NCBI GenBank assembly: GCA_013398955.1
Contig: VWPU01002071.1
Coordinates: 390,389 to 454,388, forward strand
DNA: 64,000 bases
Source of the DNA: Callaeas wilsoni
Taxonomy: Eukaryota > Chordata > Aves > Passeriformes > Callaeidae
Reading direction: 5' to 3'
In this document: positions 1 to 14,000 of the stretch, one piece after another
Layout: each line of letters begins with the position of its first letter
How positions within the stretch are numbered: the stretch's first letter is position 1
Translations under genes and position numbers: made by a program
Notes under the pieces: generated by a model
The model's database searches: none
Told to the model about the DNA's origin: nothing
What the model saw: only the letters and a program-made list of their open reading frames with translations

Positions 1-592
1 AACCAAGGTTTGGCTTGAGCATAAAAGAGTAATTCTCTTTTTTTGTTTATTTGCAGCTATTTTCTGCTCTGGTTCAGCATGTAGTCTTGAAAGCACTGAG
101 TCACCGGAATGAAAAGAGGGCTGGGAACTTTGTTGTTTCTCGTTTACATGTATGCCGTACTCCAGTTTAGAGTACTGAAAGCAATATAATTTTTATTGGC
201 ACAGCATGTCAGCAGCATTTCTCAGCTGCAAAACATATTAATAGCGCTTCTGTGCTTGTGTTAACTGATGCCAAATGGAAATACCCTTTATGGAGTTGGT
301 CTTGACCACAGAAATGCAGAATGTAGTACTTGGAAGCATCTTATGCAATCTTTTCTGTTAATTTATCACACCCTCATTTGAAAGCTGTCAGGTTTCTTCT
401 ACTTTTTTTCTTCTGGAAATTATTCTTTTAGGTTTATCAACTTTATTTCAAAATCTTTTAAAATATATATATGGTGAAATAGTACTCATTTGTTCTTGTA
501 TCAGTACTATTCAGTAGTTTTGAGTACTCCCCATTTTCTGTGACATCCCCTTTGTGATGCATTTGAGAAAGATTTGGTCTCAACCTCCTTTC
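1..592. other. AT-rich unique sequence, no gene seen
   Basis: No open frame of convincing composition, repeat signature or RNA gene is visible here. The sequence is ordinary AT-rich DNA leading into the TTC microsatellite. Confidence 0.6.
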
Positions 593-695
593 CTTCTTCT
601 TCTTCTTCTTCTTCTTCTTCTTCTTCTTCTTCTTCTTCTTCTTCTTCTTCTTCTTCGTCTTCTTCTTCTTCTTCTTCTTCTTCTTCTTCTTCTTC
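593..695. repeat. (TTC)n / (GAA)n microsatellite
   Basis: About 34 consecutive TTC units run almost without interruption. One unit is changed from TTC to GTC (G at 657). The strand is all pyrimidine apart from that base, so the duplex is a homopurine-homopyrimidine mirror tract of the kind that can form triplex DNA. The minus-strand open frame over it is only poly-lysine from the AAG reading and is not a gene. Confidence 0.97.
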
Positions 696-2813
696 AAGAG
701 AATAAACTACGTGGTATCCTGAAGTAAACCAGGTTCTCTATGATACTCCTTATTCTTTACATCAGTTTGAGCTCATTTTCCTTGAATGAGGATCACCAAA
801 ATGGACTTCAGTTTGAACAGATTCTCCTACAATGGTATTCAGATATATTCCTGCTGGACATAACCCTCCTGATGCATTCTGATATTGCAACTCCCAGTTT
901 TGTGCCATCTATAAAATTTGCTGCCTTGTACTTGGTTTTGACTCTGATGTTAAAGAAAGATTAATTTTAGAATAATTTTTTAGTCAGATTGACAGAAATT
1001 TCATCAAAATTCATTGTTCCTCTTTTCATTTCAGAAAAGACATTTACTGTTGTCTTTTCTTCAGTCTGGACTTGGACATCACATCTTTTACCACTTTTCA
1101 GCTGTTTTCTGTTAATCCATAACTGTCTAAAGAAAAGAAGGAAAACCCAAATCAACCAACCAAACTATTTCTAAACTGTCTCTTTTGACGAATAATTATA
1201 TCTATACTTATGGAAGATGGAATTAATTAAACCTATACATTTGTATTTCTTGAAATGTAGATTTAGCTAACAAGATGTAATTTTATTCACGCTAATGCAA
1301 TTGCCAATTATAATCTGGTTTAAGAAAAATACAGCTGTCTATGTTCTCTTTTTTGTGTGTCTAAAAGGAGCTATTGCCAACATTCTGACTACATTTGCAG
1401 GACATGAACTTGCTTAGTCTCAAGCAGGCAGAATATAATAACTGATTGTGTTATGCTTGCTGAGTGCCTTGTTTTCCTAAATTGAATGGCATGTATATCA
1501 CACAAAATTGTTCAGAGTCAAGGGGGAGTTGCAGCTGGGAAAGACTCTGACACAAACATGGAAGATTACAGTTATTTTACACCAAGAGAAGGAAATGCAG
1601 CTCTCAATGGATAAAATTTCCATCTTCAATTTGTAAACAAAATAAGTGAGCCTAATAAGATGTTGACTATTTCATCTGTGAAATAGAGTCAGTAAGGGTA
1701 TTTTTTTATTTTATGGACCAGATAACTCTCGAGGTTTTGGATTCTTATGAATAACAATTTTTTTGTTCGTTTTATAAAAAAAAGCAATAGTTTTACAAGA
1801 CACTGTAATGAGGCCATAGTTACCTTCTATTTCCTGAAGGGACAAAAAGATGCAGCGCTATTTTACTAAAAGTTTGTGCCAACATACTACTTCCTTTCTC
1901 CCACATTGCCATTTTATTATTCTCCATAGGGAGCCTTCAGCCCTCATGGCACTCTGGCAGCCGGACATCCATTTATTAATGCAATGCTGCTCGGTCCATA
2001 TCTTCAAGCATAGGCCAAGTAAAAGCTCTCTGTCATGCTGTGCAACTGGCTGTTCTATATATACCTCCAAAAACGTGTCAAAGGAAGAGAAAATGAGCAT
2101 AAGAGTAACAAAAAACAATGGGAATAATCAGCGATGTGAAAATCATGATTACTGAAAAAGGATTAAGGAACTAGATTGCCCATTCTGAGAAAGGACCAAA
2201 CAAGGAAATAACATCCAGTGATGAGTAACATGTGTGCACCAAGTTCCTCAGACATTTCTGAATAGAGTGTATTCATCTAATATAATGAAGGACTGAGGAT
2301 TAAGAGAAAAGAACTTCAGCATTTAAATCTCAGTTCCCATACTCCAGTGAGACAATTCATATCATCTAAGTTAGATGCAATGATAAAATGTGCAATCAAT
2401 GAAAAGAATCAAGAATCTCCAAAAAAGGTAGACGACACCAGCACTAAAGCTCCCATTATGTTGAGAACTACTTTTACCACCATAAGATTGTACAAAAACT
2501 GGAACTACTTCTTTTTACCTTACTAGTAGGTGCACTGAACATTATTAGATTAATTTTGGTAGTCAACATAGGATTGAAGGATCAGTTTTACAAGAGACGC
2601 GAGTAGGGTGCCTTTATCACAAGACCGTGAAGCTCCAAAACATGTTCAGAAGCGTTACTATGGATCTGTAGATTATTAGGATACTCTACAGGTCTTTCTG
2701 GGAATCTTAGCCTTCTGAATCCTTTTAAAGTACAAATTTTAGAAAATCCACTAACAGTTTTGTCCGAGTTCATCTTTAACAAAACTAGTGAGCTGAAGCG
2801 TATTTGCAAATGA
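696..2813. other. Unique sequence, no gene seen; 1850-2155 open on both strands
   Basis: No repeat or RNA gene was recognised. The stretch 1850-2155 is richer in G+C than its surroundings, has high complexity, and is open on both strands for 86 to 101 codons. That pattern fits a conserved noncoding element at least as well as an exon, and there is no recognisable protein. Confidence 0.5.
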
Positions 2814-3010
2814 CTGGGGGGTTTTTTGGTGTTTTTGGTTTTGGGGTTTTATTTGTTTGTTTTTTGTTTGTTTGTTTTTGTTTTGGGGGTTTTTTTGTTT
2901 TTTTTTTTTAGTTTACTACATTGCTTTGGGATTTGTATTTTAGTTTTGGGGGTTTTTTTGGTTTTTTTTTGTGTTTGGTTTGTTGGTTGGTTTTTGGTGG
3001 TTTTTTCCTT
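2814..3010 (+). repeat. T/G-rich low-complexity tract
   Basis: Nearly 200 bases consist almost only of T and G on the plus strand, with runs of two to six G separated by T runs (T4, T5, T6 or longer). The first 35 bases contain four or more G runs with loops of 4 to 9 bases, so a two-tetrad quadruplex is conceivable. The hydrophobic open frame across it (starting 2826) is an effect of T-rich codons. Confidence 0.9.
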
Positions 3011-6000
3011 TTTAAGATGTTATGCAGTAACAGATTCCTATCTAAATGAATAGGCACTTCTGCCTGGATTTTTAGTTTGGTTTGTTTGCTTTATTTTTCT
3101 GCTCTGCATAAATTTTACCCTAAATTCTTATCATGATAATGATGGTGGTGAAAAAATCAACACTTTTGATCATCTGTCTGTCTGAGATGGAACTCTGCTT
3201 TCCTATTGCAAAAATAACATTTTTACTTTAAGGAATTAGAAATACACTGAAATAAAGGAGATTTATTCATTTTGTTTTTTCATTCTAAAGTATTATATAC
3301 AAGCATACACTGCTTTAATTCTTGCTGGAGATGAATGGTCAATCATTTACCCTTGCATTGAAACTGAATTCTTCTTATTATTGCGAAGACAGGCTATAAG
3401 GCCAGCCTATTAATAGCTTTTCAAGGAGCTGTCTCAGTGCCTCAGCAAAGATTTGGAGAAATCATTCTTCTGTAACTAACGTAGAGATTATGAAAAGAGC
3501 TTTAGGTACATCATTCCAGCAAAATTTACTGTCATATCAGAAGCTCAGGACCACTACTCGCTTTGTGATATAAAACAGTTTTCAGGATGCTCCAGCATGT
3601 GGAGACATTGTTGAATTGCTGACCAAGGACTAGAAAAAGTGTCTGAAAACACATACCTCTGTGTCTTATGCCACATGTTGTGCAAGTATTGCTGGACAAC
3701 TCACACCTCCTCTGAGATGCTGGAGGCCAAAAGTTCTGGTTTAACCTGAGTGCATCATAATCAAGTGAGACAGCAAAAATATAACAGACAAATGGATGCA
3801 AATTAGATGGTTTGAAAGGCAAGGCAGCAGAAAAACACACAGCAAAGAAATAAAATGGAAGTTGCAAAATATCCATGGGGGAAAAAAAAATCTAACAAGA
3901 ATATAACCAGAATAAGCCTAATTATCCAAAGCATATATCCTGTTCAAAACTACTGTGCACATCATCATCTGCTGTTTAAGGTACTTTGACTCCTAGAAAA
4001 CATTTTTCCTAAATCAAGAGCACTGAAGCTTTCCTTCATGCTAATATTTTTGGAATATTATTTGCCAGCTGTAGCCAAATGATATTTCTTAATTGCATCT
4101 GGATAAAAGATGAGAACATAGTTGTTACTTCTATCTGCTGTGCTTTTTTTTTACCTGGACACTTGGTGGGGTTGTGCATTGAGACATTTAGAGCTGAAAT
4201 AAGTGAGTGTATCAGTCTAACAAAAAGAAAGATTGAATTCAGATCTTTGACAAGCAGATCTTTTCTTCCTTCTTTTCGTGTTTGTCTCAGCTTTAGTCTC
4301 CAACGAAAATGAGCATTAATTAACAGACGTATGTGTATGGAATATATAGAAAACATTTAAATATTATCTAAATTATACACATATATATATGCAAACGTAC
4401 CCATATATATGTGCATACATATTCACTTATGCAGATTCCCATGCATACATCATCCTATCTAACACAGAAAGACATGAAAAACCTTATACATATTCTGTGA
4501 CTCAATATTGTTAATAATTACATGTGCACACTAGCATTTACACACATCCATTCTCTTTTCTGTTTATAAATATATAAAAAGTTAATTTTCTCATAATTTT
4601 TGTAGGTAAAACATAGACTTATCTATAAATTATAAAACCAAATATTTTCCAATTTCAAAGCCATTCTAGAAAACTGCCACTGACAAAGGACCAGATTATG
4701 TATCCCTGACTGAAAATGGCAACCAGATATTCACATGAGTTTATAATAATGGATTTCATTTATGCTAATCATGATTAATTATTCACAAGGATCTCAATGA
4801 TATTCACAAGATAGCAATGAAATAAATAGATTCAGTTCTTTAGACTCTTATATGTAATCTAATATTTAGTAAGCAGTCTCACTGACACTGGTATGAATGT
4901 TCATGTGAGTAACTTGGCTGGGCCAAATTTCTTATACTAAGAAATACTGCCAAGATTCAGTTGAATGACTGTCTGAAATATTCATGTGTTTAACACAGCT
5001 AAAATGCCATCCCACTGTGTAACAGTTGCATTTATCTTCCATATTCACTAATTAAAATGAGTGCCTATATAACTATCCTAATAATTTTTCCTTCCTGTGA
5101 TGTACAATATATCCATCACCAAAATAACACTAAAATAACTTTCAAAAATGTTTAGAGCAAGGAAACACCCACTACATTTATAAAAGTTAACATCTGTGCA
5201 GTTTTTCATATCAAATTTATTTTCAGATTCAGGAAGACACACTCTCTGCGAATGAAGACACAGTAACCTGAATGTGCGCTAAAACGCTGCACTCGAAAAC
5301 CGCAATAGAAATTTCAGAAGTAGTTTTGAAAGGTGTTACATGGCACTTCTCATTGCAATATGACCACAACATTATAATGACAGAGAGCAGTGAAGATGTG
5401 TGACACATGTATTTACTGGAATCACAAAGCTAATAGGTAAAAATTATTAACTTCAGTAAAATCAGAAAGGTAGTATAACCCTGTAGTGACTATGGTGCTA
5501 ATAGGAATTTAAGTCCATGACCAAGTAACTGTACATTCATTTAGAGACAGAGATTTTAAAATCTAGTCAACCTTACCTTTGACTTATCATAAATCTAAGC
5601 TTATACATTATCTTTGAAATAAATTTTGCAATGAATGGCTCTTTGACATCCTTTTCTATTTAGGTAGGCCTGTATCTGTTGTGCACTTTGTACTGTTTAA
5701 GTATGAGACCATATACTTATAATTAGGTTTTGCTTCCAGTAAATCTGAGACATCACTTGATTTAGATGTTATTTTCTAATACGTATAAAGTAAGTTTCAA
5801 AGCTTTTTGAAGTCTTTTGAATTCTTTTATCTAAACTCATTCAGCATAGGATCAGATCTATCATCATAAACTGACTCACAAATGTTTTTGACAGTAAAAC
5901 TTACAGGAGGTGATTCTTTCACTACCTCAAAATTCAAGTGGTTGTTTTATTTATCATACCATCTGCAGTGTGTCTAGTGGATATCTGACTCTCTGATCAG

Positions 6001-9000
6001 AGACAAGAAGGCACAAAACCCCTCCACAATTCATTTTCCCTCCCTGTCTGACACTTTTTATACCAATGAAAAAAAAATTAGCTTTCTTGCCTATAATACA
6101 CTATTGATACAAGATTGAAATTTCACAGAAGATTTTAAAGTTTTCATAAGCAGGAGTCTTCATCTGTGAGAAATAAATACCTCTGTATATTGCAGCACTC
6201 CAGAATATATTCCAGCAAACCTTATCAGCATTGTCATGCACCCCAAAATTACCTGGACACAGAGAGAATATCTAATAAAGTTCTTAAGTCTTTTTGCAAC
6301 AGTTTTAGCATTTGTATCCAGTCAGGAAATGCACCTCGCTCATAGTACCACTAAACATCTAAACTTAGCCAGTAGTTTGATTCAGTTACCAAAACGCAGG
6401 TGTTCGCTGCCAGCGGTTATGCACCAGGACATCCTGTCTTTTGTCCAGCTGCTACTCAGAACAAATTTTGTGTTTGTCAGCCATCTACTGTTGTCTCAAA
6501 ATACCACCTATTGCCACCCTTTTTTCATATAACTATATGTCATTAAATTGTTTTGAGAAGGAGCAAGCGGTAGAGTGAAGAAATATCAGATCTCCTTGCC
6601 AAGACTTTTGGCTCTTTGACCTATTTTCCAAATTGATTTTTCTGAACTAAACTCAAAGATTCAAGGATTTCATACCCAAATTACGCTTCATAACTGTATT
6701 ATATCAAGCATGCCGTGGTTCTGTGAGTAAACACAAGAAAACTTATGAAGCTTGTATAAGCTTTTACACCATGCCAGCTTTAAGGCATCAGTCTCTAATC
6801 AACAATATCTATGTCTGAAGCGATGAAATTATGTTTTGTCATTTTTCTTTTCTTCCTCAGGCTTCTCTTGGCTCTTGACTGAATTTTACTCAGAAAAAGT
6901 TTCAGCATTAATTCTAAATCAGATGCAGGCGAGAGAGAAATCTTCAAGCACTTTTCAGATGCTCACAAAGAACAGTTTTAAAAGAATATCTTTTCAAAGC
7001 AAAATATTTTCCATGTGTGCTGCCAGTGTATAATGTATCCAGTCTGCTTTCTGATTTGTCCCTTTGCCTTATTACTGTGTGACATGTTGATTCTAAAGCT
7101 GAAAGGCTCACTCTTGTAAATTGCTAGTGATAGAATTATTATCAGAAACCATATAATTTGATACAATGTCTTACTGGACACAGAATTACATTCAAATTAA
7201 AGCTGTCAAGGAAGCCATGTGCACAGCCTAGTAGCAGCAACTTAAGGGCAATGGACTGAATACTTTTTCACTGTGTCAGAAAATGGAAGAAGGTCAAGAA
7301 ACAGAATTTTTTACAGCAGGAACTATTAAAATGTAAAAAATCAAAACACTATCTTGGAGTATGCAGCCCCAATAGTCAAGAGTATTCCTGAGAGAAAGAT
7401 AGAAAACAAAAAATGTAGGGAGATCTTTCTGATGATTTAGCATCAAAATTTCCACCACTTCACAGTTTCAGGTTTTGAACATCTTGAGCATGTGGACCTC
7501 TGGACTGAACAATTCTTGGTTAAATAGTAATCACGTACTTAAGTGTAAGGAAACAGCAGAGCCTGACAGTGCAGAAAATTCCTGGGAAGCATGAGAAAAA
7601 GTAGATTACACAATACCTGAGAACAGGTTTCTTCGAAGCCTGCAAACCTTGAGAAAAGTGACAAACGGTCAGGCTGACGGATTTATTACAGGCCTGCAAC
7701 AGGGTTGTGTGCGAAGGACTGAACAAACATTCTCACACTGAGTGTATAAGTACTGTCTTAATACTGCAATAAACAGATTCATTTTGCTCTCAGCTTGTGA
7801 GTCTTGCATTCATACGCTACACTTAAGTAAACACAATCTTATTTCTGGCTTTTCCTTGAGCAGACTGTCCATATGTGTTTTGGTGGCATCAAAATGTGGA
7901 ACTAAAATTTAGTAGTTATTTATTGTATATTACTAATGTCTCTGTAAAATGTGTTCGCTTTTAAAAATCCTACAGGTCTTCTCAACTACAAGGACTGTGG
8001 GAAATCTGTGCACCCTTGGTAGAAATCAGAATATCCTTTGGCAGTTTCGCTAAAGATGCATGAATTAAAAAGAGGGTCATATGAAGCCTTAGCTTAAGTT
8101 AATTGTAAATTTTACTGCTAGTAGGTGTATTTACAACTTATCAACACTATGAATAAAATAGCAAGAAGTGGTTTTAATCTCTTTGTTTATATCTCTAATA
8201 AAAATGGTACAAAATTTGTAAATGGGATTCATTGATGTCCTGCATTTCCTCTTCCTGTGTTGCCTTGTCAAACACCCTCTCTCTCCTCTATGATTTATTG
8301 CTCCCATATGTTAAAACTTGGTTGCCTTCTCCAGAAGATTATAACCTAGTACATGGTCTTTGCAGCATACAGATGAATCCAAGGGAATTTCTAGATTTCA
8401 AAGTAACATAAATGTTATTAATCTGATTGTGAATATGAGCAAGAACATTTGACCAGCAGCTCTATTTATCATCAATGTAAAGAAGTTTCTGGGCTGCAAT
8501 CCATATGATACAAATTTTTATGTGTCAAATAGACTATAGGAGATGTAGATAGAACGAAATCTATGTCTGCATTCATTATCCACCTTCTGGTAAGTGCTTT
8601 TATCTTTTATCTTTCCTTACAATAGTAGAAATAAGAAAAAAATTCTTTCCTGACCTTGAGGCAGTAGCTTGCCAAAGCCTTGCTAACCAATGTATTTGTG
8701 GAGCATATAGAGGACTAACATCACTTCAGTAGCTGACAAGACCCAAATAAATGTGTCCTTGCCATTTCCTCATGACAATGAAATGAAATAAAATTCCTTA
8801 GTCAGTATTCAAGTCCACCTTCCAGACAAGAACAGTAGGCTAATATTCAGTCTATGTAAGAGGGAAATATGTTCTAGGGTGAAGAAATTAAAAGAAACAA
8901 CAGATTTTGTACCGTATCCCAGAAAGAAATTTGTATTCGTTGCTTTGTCAGAAATGATAGGAGATTTAGATTCACTTCTAATACCAGACATTGAGCTATG

Positions 9001-10383
9001 AAGTTGTGGCCAAAGATACCTTTAGTTTTTGAAAGCTGTATGTTTTTTAATGTGGTCTTGTTCTCATGTTCCTTCCAAAAATAAAGCTACCTTTGGCTAC
9101 TGATGTCTTTCCCATTTCAAAATTAGATAGAAATACATAATATTTGTCTACCCTTAATTGTGCTGACATCTGCAATAGTGACCCTAAAGACAGATACTGA
9201 ATAACACGGTGCAACATAAGAACAAGTAGGGATATTTGAAGAATCAAGACTCTCTAGAATTTTTTATTATTTTCTGTGCTGGGAAGATGGGGCTGGACTT
9301 GACAGAGTGCTTTCAATATTTCCAGTCAAGAATTCTTCATAAAGCAAGGATGAGTTTCCTATTTGAAGGAATCACAGGCATTGCTCAAAAACAAAGTCCT
9401 AATAGGAATTAGCTTTCATGCAATGTGTACAGTCAGGGACTGAGAATTTGACGCAAAGCAGAAAGTTAGCCAAAGAGCTAGTCAAGGTAACACAAAGAGA
9501 CACATCTGAAATCTAATCAAAATTTATGCCAAGCATTTGATTTGCTGCCTACCTCTTTGAGGAGTTTGTCATAATGAGAACACAGGACATCACAGCACAT
9601 ACTACACTATTTTCTATTATTCCTTTTTTCTGGATAGTTCTTAAGATAGTTTTTGACTGAGAAATCATGTATAGCCAGAATGTCTCTCTTTGACAGTTCA
9701 TCATTTTCTTGATACTCTAACTGTACATAGAGAGTAAAAGTTCTGCAAAATGCTTTGAGCAGTCTGAAAAGTTAAACATTTTTGAAGTACCCTGTGATTC
9801 CTTGTGTTTTGTAGTTTGGTCTTGCTCCCATTTGTACACTTAGTGCATATAGTGGATCAATGTACTATTGAATTACACTTTGAAGGTTATACTGGCCTTT
9901 CTGGAGTTTGTCTACAGATGGGTAGAGATATACCTTATTTTTCTCTGTACTTCAGATTGACTACATTCAAGTGAATAACTTTGAAAATTGCATAACTTAA
10001 AATTCTTCTATGCCCATGTAACAAAGCTGTGACTCCAGTTCAAGTAGAAATTCACAGATGTCCCACTTTACATTCAAAACTTTTGAATCTGAATACCTTT
10101 TCTTTTCATCCTTTGTGTTTCAGAAGAAAGAAATTTAATTAACATTACTACTGAATGCTGTCTACTTCACGTTTGCAACAACTTGACATCAGTGTTTGCT
10201 GTGTTGGTAAAATCTGTGACCTCTTGCTTGTTTCAGAACATTAAGATTTAAGAAGTTTCATGTAAAAGTACTGTGTAGAAGACCCTAACATGAGCATGTG
10301 AACAGTAAAAGGTCCTTTATTTCTCTTCCATAAAATTATATGATAATCCATTTTTTTAGGTTAACATTCTTCTTTTTTACAAT
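3011..10383. other. Long stretch of unique AT-rich sequence, no gene seen
   Basis: Over 7 kb with no recognisable CR1, LTR, RNA gene or convincing coding frame. A short AT/ACATAT-rich patch lies at about 4376-4430. The open frames of 60 to 114 codons scattered here (for example 3532-3876 minus and 6236-6532 plus) match no family known to me and have no clear splice context. Very old repeats could be present but too diverged to see by eye. Confidence 0.5.
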
Positions 10384-11024
10384 CCCAGAATCACAGAATA
10401 TGCTGATTTGGAAGAGACCCACAAGAAGCATCAGGTCCAACTCCTGGCCCTGCACAGCACCATCCTCAAGAGTCACACAGTGTTCCCAAGGGCATTGACC
10501 AAACACTTCTTGACCTCTGTCAGGCTGGTGCTGTGACCACTGCCCTGGGGAGCCTGTTCCAGTGCCCAAACAGACTCTGGGTGAAGAACCTTTTTCTAAT
10601 ATCCAACCAAAACCTCTCCTGACACAACTTCAGGCCTTTCCTTTAGGTCCTGTCACTGGTCACCACAGACGAGGTCAATGTCTGCCCCTTCTCTTCTCCT
10701 CAGGAGAAAGTTGTAACTGCAGTGAGGTCTCCCCTCAGTCTCCTCCAGGCTGAACAGACCAAGTGACCCCAGCTGCTCCTCATGCGGCTTCACCTCCAAG
10801 CCCTTCACCATCTTCATTGCCCTTCTTTGGACTCTTCCTAATAGCTCTTTTTTATATTGTAGTGACCAAAACTGCACACAGCCCTTGACAAGAGTCTGCA
10901 CCAGTGCAGAGCAGAGTGGGACAATCTTCTTCCTTGTCCGGCTGGTGATGCTGTGCCTGATGCACCTCTGGGCATAGCTGGCCCTCCTGACTGCCAGGGC
11001 ACTGCTGACTCACATTCAACAGTG
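10384..11024 (-). mobile_element. CR1 LINE fragment, minus strand, 3' end at left
   Basis: The plus strand begins with the reverse complement of the CR1 3' terminus (AGAATCACAGAAT followed by a TTGGAAGAGACCCACAAG-type motif). It continues for about 640 bases through the 3' untranslated region into the end of ORF2. On the minus strand, 10653-10901 reads as the C-terminal part of CR1 reverse transcriptase: VQFWSLQYKK, LLGRVQRRAMKMVKGLE and [11 protein letters not shown] are all CR1 hallmarks. The frame is disrupted and the 5' part is missing, as in most genomic CR1 copies. The tail resembles the one carried by the SINE at 24464-24585. The 5' edge is approximate. Confidence 0.93.
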
Positions 11025-14000
11025 GATGATGTAATTAGGCATTTATTGACAAAAAAAATTCCTTCCCAAATTGTGTAGTCCAAAAGGCACCTAGCAATTA
11101 GGTTTCAGATGGCTCAATCCTCTGTTAAAATCTCTGCTCTAGATTCTTTTGAGTCACTGAATTGTCCACTTTTACATATACCTTCTTAAATTTTTTTTTT
11201 TGGTACTGAAAGCCTCCTTAATAAGTCTTTGATTTGTTATAATTTCTGTTTAAATATGTGTAAGAGGATGGTATCAGCAACAGAGAGTTAATCAAAAGCG
11301 TAACAATTTCTTTCTTCTCTCATTCTGTGGAGTTTGCAGGTACAGTTACAATTCATTACCTTGAAAATCATAATTTGATTTAAAAATCCAGATATAAATA
11401 GGGAAGACTCTCAAATCAATCAAGTATGAACACTCAGTTATCTTGAGGCTAATGGGTCATTTACTATAAGTGTCTAAAATGAAAGCAATGCGTTATTTTT
11501 TCCCCCTGTAGTCTGCCCATCGCCAATCTGCCTCTACTGTATAAAAGCACTGCATTTCAATGGTGTTATGTATCTAGGAAACAGATATTCTATTTTATTC
11601 TTGTAGCTAACCTATGTAAGAAATGCAGATACAGACAACATATGCATTCATCTTTAAAATTTATGCCAAAAGAAATCCTGGGCTACAGAGGAACTAAAAT
11701 TGCAGGAGACAAACAGATTTTCTCTCACTAAATTCTTAAAGGAAAATATCAAATTGGACATTTTTATTTTTCTTCTCTAGCTCTACCTTTTATTGGCAGA
11801 AAGCAGAGGGATGCTGGCAGAAAGAAGGTTACAGAAAATTTTTAATGCTTCCTCTTTAGCTCACTATAAAGCTGGTGAGCAGTAAATCTCTGCTGGATGA
11901 TTTCACAGCTCAGCATGACCATCATGTAGGAAGGCAGAGAAAGTGGGGTTTTTGTTGTTGTTGTTGGTTTTTTGGTTTTTTTTTAATGCTATAGGCAGAG
12001 ATCCAAAGAAGCAAAAGGATCTCAAGTGGTTAAGCACAAGTGGGAATCACCAGCTGACAATTAAAATACTGAATGACACTGAGGCAATGGCGTACAAGAA
12101 CAGTAACTTAATTCCCTACATTGTAAAGAGAGCTAAGTTTCTGACTCTGTTAAAGAAATGGTGAGCTACTATGTAAAAGTAGTGACTTTATTGTGGTGAT
12201 TTAGACATAATTTAGTTTGCCTAACCTAAGGCTTGTGCAGATGTCACAGGATTCCAGCATTTTCTTTTTTTTTTGTCTTCCTATTGCCTTTAGAGATTTA
12301 CATATTAGAAATTTTAATTTAGCTATATTTTTACTATAGCTTGAACTTTAACTCATAAAATCATAACTTCAGTATAGGAGTCAATGGTTTTATTCAGGTG
12401 GCCTGAAATTAAGTCAGACGAATGCTGGAAGTTTTACAACATGTTTATCCAACATAATCTGGATTAAATATGTTCAGAAAAGACAACTAATATTTTCTTG
12501 ACCAGAAATCCTAGTAACACAGCTTCACAATGATCCTGCTGCACATGCATAGTTCAGGTAATATGTGCATAGAAGGTCTGATTCAGAAAATGTTGGACTA
12601 ATTCTACAATGGGCAGATATGATTTGTATATATTCAGAAAATACCAAGCATTAGATTTTCTGCACGTGCAGATTGATTCCACAGTTCATGAAGAGTGAAG
12701 TGTCTGGTACAGATCTAACTTAAAGTTGTTCTTCATATGTTGGATGGAAATTTATTATCTAGGAATTATGTCGGAATAATTTTTATAAGTATTTTCAGAA
12801 CGTTAATTGAAATAATTTTTATTTATAAGAATGCTGCTATACTTCAGCCATACCAATCTTTTAACGTTTGCTGGCATTCAAGAGACTTTTAAGTGCACTT
12901 TAAGATACAAACCTTCCACATTATCAGACATATATCCTCTGATTAGCATTTAATTCTCTTTCTCACTATGTTACAGATCATGACAAAATAATGAAAGTAA
13001 TATGAAAAGCAGTTCTGCATATATTTTCCATGAAGAGATACTCATCTAAGATACTGAATAATTCAAGACTAATAGACTCAATAGCTTGAGTCTTGACAAG
13101 AACTAGTTATCTTTCTTCCTGAAAAGGGAGTAAAACAAGAACGGGATAGTAGCAATGCACAAAAACAGAGTCCTAGTCCCTAAATGTATCCATAAACTAG
13201 GTCATCCGTTACTGAATATCTGGACTCTTGTAGTATTACTTGCTGACACATCCAGGGTAGCATGAATTTTATTTTGTGTTAGTTGTCTACCATACAGCTG
13301 AGCTAGTCACCCTGTGTTCTCTTTATAGTCAATAGAGAAAAAGAGGCACTATTTAGGGAGAAATCCATCCGACCTATTTCTGACACCTACTTTAGGATGA
13401 AATGAATTGTGCCCTAGAAGTGCTTATTTCTCTTCACTGAGCAAAGAAGGAGCATAGAAAGACTGGCTCACCTGTAGAGACATACACTGAAGAGATCTGA
13501 GAAGAGCCTAATCATTTGATTCTGGTCCTTACTTTAATCAGCAAATGACTAGTTTTACAAAAGAAGAAGAGCTTTCAAAATATGACCGAAAGCTTTGCAC
13601 TTCAGAATATTCTGCTACCTGGTGCCATATGCAATGCTCAGTAAGAACAGTGATTTCAGTTAGATGGAATGGAAAATGAACCTGAAACCAAATGGTTTCC
13701 TACACCCCAGAGACTCACTCTGATCATGAAGTTTTGAACCAAACAGAAATGACATCAAATACTTCCACATTCTTCCTTAGCTCTTACTTGAGCATATCAC
13801 AGCCCTAGTTTTGCTCTAAAGAAATATCTGATCAAAATATCTTGAAAATATTTTTTAAAGAAAAAATAATAATATAGTATGAATGACATATTAATACCTT
13901 TTTTTACTTTCCTTATTTCTGAAGTAATTTGACAGATTCAACTTAAATTTGTAAATTGTTTAGAGTGTTTCATACTAGAGATTTAAAAAGGAGAGAAAGT

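Noticed and set aside
458..697. Minus-strand open frame rich in lysine
   Set aside because: It is the AAG reading of the TTC microsatellite; no gene evidence.
2826..3053. Hydrophobic plus-strand frame resembling membrane segments
   Set aside because: It is produced by the T/G-rich low-complexity tract.
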